Origin: Proteromonas lacertae
Taxonomy: Eukaryota > Sar > Bigyra > Opalinata > Proteromonadidae
Direction: 5' to 3'
DNA length: 23,645 bases
Assembly: GCA_002245135.1 (NCBI GenBank)
Contig: NGBS01000111.1
Span: 1 to 23,645 of the forward strand
The notes under the pieces were generated by a model. The model was not told the origin of the DNA. It did not search any database and worked only from the letters and a program-made list of their open reading frames with translations. The position numbers and the translations under genes are program-made. How positions within the stretch are numbered: the stretch's first letter is position 1; every line of letters starts with the position of its first letter. This document shows positions 21,240 to 23,645 of this stretch, in pieces.

Positions 21240-21948
21240 CTACAACCACATGACCAAATATCTATCTTACTTGAATAATTACAACTTCCTAATAATAACT
21301 CTGGAGAACGATAAAAACGAGATGTAACTAAGGGAGTAGATTTCTCATTTTCTTTCATTATTTTGGAACTTCCAAAATCACAGATCTTTAAAATCTTTCG
21401 ATTTATATCGATTAATAAGTTCGATGGTTTTAAATCACGATGGACAATATTCAAAGAATGAATAAATGATAAACCAATGAATAATTGTCTTAAATAATCA
21501 CGAATTTCTTGATCATTGATTAATTCTCTGATGTAATGACTTAAACTAATACCAAATTTCTCTAATACCAAGTAGTTGTAATAGATCTTCTCACTTCTTT
21601 TTGAATCATACTCATAACTGTAGAAATTATCTATTTTTAGCATAGCTCACATATTGAAGTACCTTTTAATAACGGAATGTAATTACTACCACCTTTGTAT
21701 TCCAACAATTTGTTTATATAAACTTCACGACTCTTATTACCATCTATTTCATATCAATATATAATCTACATATCGCTTCCTTGGTGGTTCTTATTCGTTT
21801 CAAAGCATATTTTACCTTTTCTAAACAAATCAAACAAAGAAATGCTTACTCTCTCTTTCTTCAACCAAAAATACATTTCCAACTATTCATTCATTAATAA
21901 AATTATACAAGTTCCACTCCCAAGTCTCTCTTTGATGATATATTTCAT
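20794..21948 (-). CDS. CMGC-group protein kinase (GSK3/CDK-like)
   Basis: Eight exons on the minus strand: 21948-21909, 21882-21850, 21820-21770, 21743-21663, 21630-21241, 21195-21115, 21085-21023 and 20990-20794. The seven introns are 26-45 nt. The joined frame is 311 aa, a bare kinase domain. Catalytic parts are complete: LGSGTFGNV loop, Lys32 (YALKRI), HRDLKPSN with Asp134, DFG with Asp153 and TSRFYRSPELLLG, then DIWSCGCIMAEMYL and NPNKRPSCEEILKHRYF at the end. The SRFYRSPEL form and the CMGC insert-like region point to the CMGC group, nearest GSK3 or CDK. The tyrosine that activates GSK3 is leucine here. It likely phosphorylates Ser/Thr in the cytosol or nucleus. The start codon is fixed by the glycine loop, which begins nine residues later. 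It shares a 40-bp promoter with the divergent gene at 21989. Confidence 0.88.
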
Positions 21949-21988
21949 TTTGGCGGGCTTTGAATTTAAAAAAAGGCGGGATAGAAAA
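21949..21988. promoter_or_regulatory. 40-bp bidirectional promoter with two GGCGGG boxes
   Basis: This is all the DNA between two divergent start codons. It contains TTTTGGCGGGC (box 21952-21957) and AAAGGCGGGAT (box 21975-21980) on the plus strand, 23 bp apart around a T/A-rich centre. GGCGGG was not noticed elsewhere in the window. The boxes resemble E2F/DP sites (TTTGGCGGGAA), which in many eukaryotes drive S-phase genes. The assignment is an inference from similarity. Confidence 0.5.
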
Positions 21989-22975
21989 ATGAATCACTTT
22001 TTGTTATTTAGCGATAGTAGAAGCATATTGGAGTTTTCTAACTGTTTAAAAATCGAAATTAGAAATGACTATCATCTACATTCTTGTTATGCCTTGTTAA
22101 ACAGTTTAGTAGATGAGAAAGTTCTTAGTGTGATCGAATCTGAAAGAAGTTTGATAGTTTTGATTCAAGATGGTCAAAAAATGAGTGAAATAAAAACAAT
22201 TATAAAACGAAAATGCAAATATTTGAGTGTTGAGTGTGAAATTGTTAAGACAGAAATGCCAGTCGATGATAATATGTTGTGTTGCAGTATAAAAAGTTAT
22301 TTGGAAAGACGTTTATTTACCAGATTTGAGTATTTGAAAATAGGTTTGTTTAATGTTATTTAATGTTATTTACAGGTGATAAGATATGTTACAAAGAGAA
22401 TAATAATGAGAATATTAGTAGTGTATTTGGTAAGTTCAATTGTATTTCCTTTTCTTTACAAATTCGACATAAATGTGAGAATAAGAATGTGTCTTTTATA
22501 TTTATAGTTGAATCAAGTATAATAATATATGATTTATAATGATATAATGTAATAGATGTATATCATTATAAAGAATTATTGATAAATGGAAATATTATAA
22601 ATAGCACAGTTACTTATGCTCCAACATTAGATTTTGTTGATATAAAGAAGATATCAATAGATAAAAGTAATGATTCACCATTATCATTATTACCTAAAAC
22701 GCTAACCAATAAGAAAAGAGGATTTGAGAAATATATACCCAATAATATGAAAGAATATATAGAATTCTATAATCTCTATGTATTTTATTTATTTGTTTAT
22801 TATTGAATAGTATATGTATGGAATTAATGAAGATTCATTTAAAGGTTATGCATTAATTAATCAATATTCAATCAGTGAAGTATGTGTATTGAATTGTTTA
22901 TATTCTTATATCACTTCATCATATGTTGATACACAGTTGAATCAGATAAAAATAATTCGAAAAGTTTTGTGTTGA
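21989..22975 (+). CDS. Unrecognised protein, multi-exon
   Basis: Proposed exons are 21989-22343, 22376-22429, 22556-22779 and 22811-22975, giving about 265 aa. Introns are 32 nt, 126 nt and 31 nt. The 126-nt intron could instead be two introns around a 9-nt exon at 22508-22516, as both keep frame. The start ATG at 21989 begins MNHFLLFSDSRSILEF. The frame extends upstream to 21842, but that overlaps the divergent kinase's first exons and the promoter, so it is rejected. I see no membrane segment, signal peptide or known motif; the composition is that of a globular protein. The possible E2F-like boxes in its promoter hint at a cell-cycle role, no more. The TGA at 22973-22975 may not be the true end, since coding-like sequence continues in other frames. 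Confidence 0.55.
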
Positions 22976-23565
22976 TGTAAGAAGAAATCTTGAGAGAATT
23001 AAAATACGATCCAACTGAAATAAACCATTTCAAAATAAATATCAAATCAGTAAAGCATCTTTATCATATAATGGTTCAATATCTCCAATCAGTTGGTGTA
23101 GAATGGAGAATAAAGAAAAGAAAAGAAAGAATGATATTCATATAAGTATATCATCATCATCATCAACAACAACAGATGAAGTTAAAAAACCATTAATAAA
23201 AATGAAGAAAATCTCAACAATAGAAAAAGACAAAGAGAATAAAGATGAAGATGATAATAAAATATTGAATATAAAACTGATCAAACCCAGAAACAGATCA
23301 AACCATCAAAAACCACAATAAAAAACAAAAAGTAAATCGAAAAGTGTAAAATGTAAATTAGTAATAAAGAGAAATGAAAAGAAGATAAAGAGTGTGAAGT
23401 TTTCAAATGATAATAAAACTTGTTATTTTAATGAAAATGATCCATCGATTAAATATATCAATAGATTCTGTAAAAGAAAAAGAAGAGATTGATGAAGATT
23501 TCTTAAAAGATTTTGATTTGATGATGATGATGATGATGATGAGATATTAAATACTAAATAAACAT
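22976..23565 (+). pseudogene. Coding-like but frame-shifting 3' region
   Basis: Sense-strand codon-like composition continues past 22975 but changes frame several times. 22981-23143 reads EILRELKYDPTEINHFKINI and ends in a lysine-rich stretch. 23103-23321 is a lysine-, serine- and aspartate-rich frame (DIHISISSSSSTTTDEVKK). The same frame reopens after a TAA to 23492 and contains KSVKFSNDNKTCYFNENDP. An acidic tail in further frames (EEIDEDFLKDF, then an Asp run from GAT repeats at 23520-23541 and ILNTK before TAA) ends near 23561. I could not join these with introns of the local type. It may be the decaying 3' half of the gene at 21989, a separate lysine-rich protein, or sequence with indel errors. 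The remaining bases to 23645 show nothing. Confidence 0.35.
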
Positions 23566-23645
23566 TATTATTGAATATCTGTGTTTGAATGAATGAAAAA
23601 TGAAAAAAAACAAAAATGGCTTGTATTTGGCTTGATTCTCTTTTT

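Noticed and set aside
21842-21988. Upstream start for the plus-strand gene at 21842
   Set aside because: This part is the antisense of the first two exons of the kinase gene, which is well supported by its LGSGTFGNV loop, and it crosses the 40-bp promoter.
22508-22516. A 9-nt micro-exon in the unknown gene
   Set aside because: It keeps frame, but skipping it as part of one 126-nt intron also keeps frame; sequence alone cannot decide, so I used the simpler model.

Overview
The window is nuclear DNA of a compact, very AT-rich microbial eukaryote. Its protein-coding genes are cut by many tiny spliceosomal introns. I placed about 26, mostly 23-45 nt, typically starting GTAT and ending (A/T)TAG. 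The standard genetic code holds: none of the reconstructed host exons (about 1000 codons in the E1 gene alone) contains an in-frame TAA, TAG or TGA. I cannot name the lineage. Gene spacing is tight, with only 40 bp between two divergent start codons, which suggests a small protist genome.

Layout. 1-3041: no intact gene; two decayed, diverged copies of one unrecognised gene family on the minus strand. 3042-6290: a full-length ubiquitin-activating enzyme E1 gene (8 exons, 1005 aa). 6566-15953: one large Mutator-like (MULE) DNA transposon. Its terminal inverted repeats are about 3.6 kb each with no difference seen, and they surround a 2.18-kb core. The core carries the transposase (WRKY/GCM-type zinc finger, DDE segment, SWIM finger), interrupted by two in-frame TAA codons. 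Each arm carries a complete intron-containing gene for a 548-aa Ulp1/C48-type cysteine protease plus a small second ORF, so the protease is present twice in mirror image.

16586-18312 (minus): a 502-aa fusion of a probable pseudokinase with ribonuclease-inhibitor-like leucine-rich repeats, 7 exons. 18313-19400: AT-rich, with a third decayed fragment of the repeat family. 19401-20455 (minus): a membrane-anchored fucosyltransferase-like glycosyltransferase, 2 exons. 20794-21948 (minus): an intact 311-aa CMGC protein kinase, 8 exons. A 40-bp bidirectional promoter with two GGCGGG boxes separates it from an unrecognised plus-strand gene (21989 onward), whose downstream part changes frame repeatedly.

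The host genes cover ubiquitin activation, signalling and glycosylation and do not form a pathway. The most unusual items are the transposon with its protease genes wholly inside giant inverted repeats, the two-domain (pseudoprotease plus protease) architecture of that enzyme, and the two kinase genes in which all 13 introns lie in phase 1.
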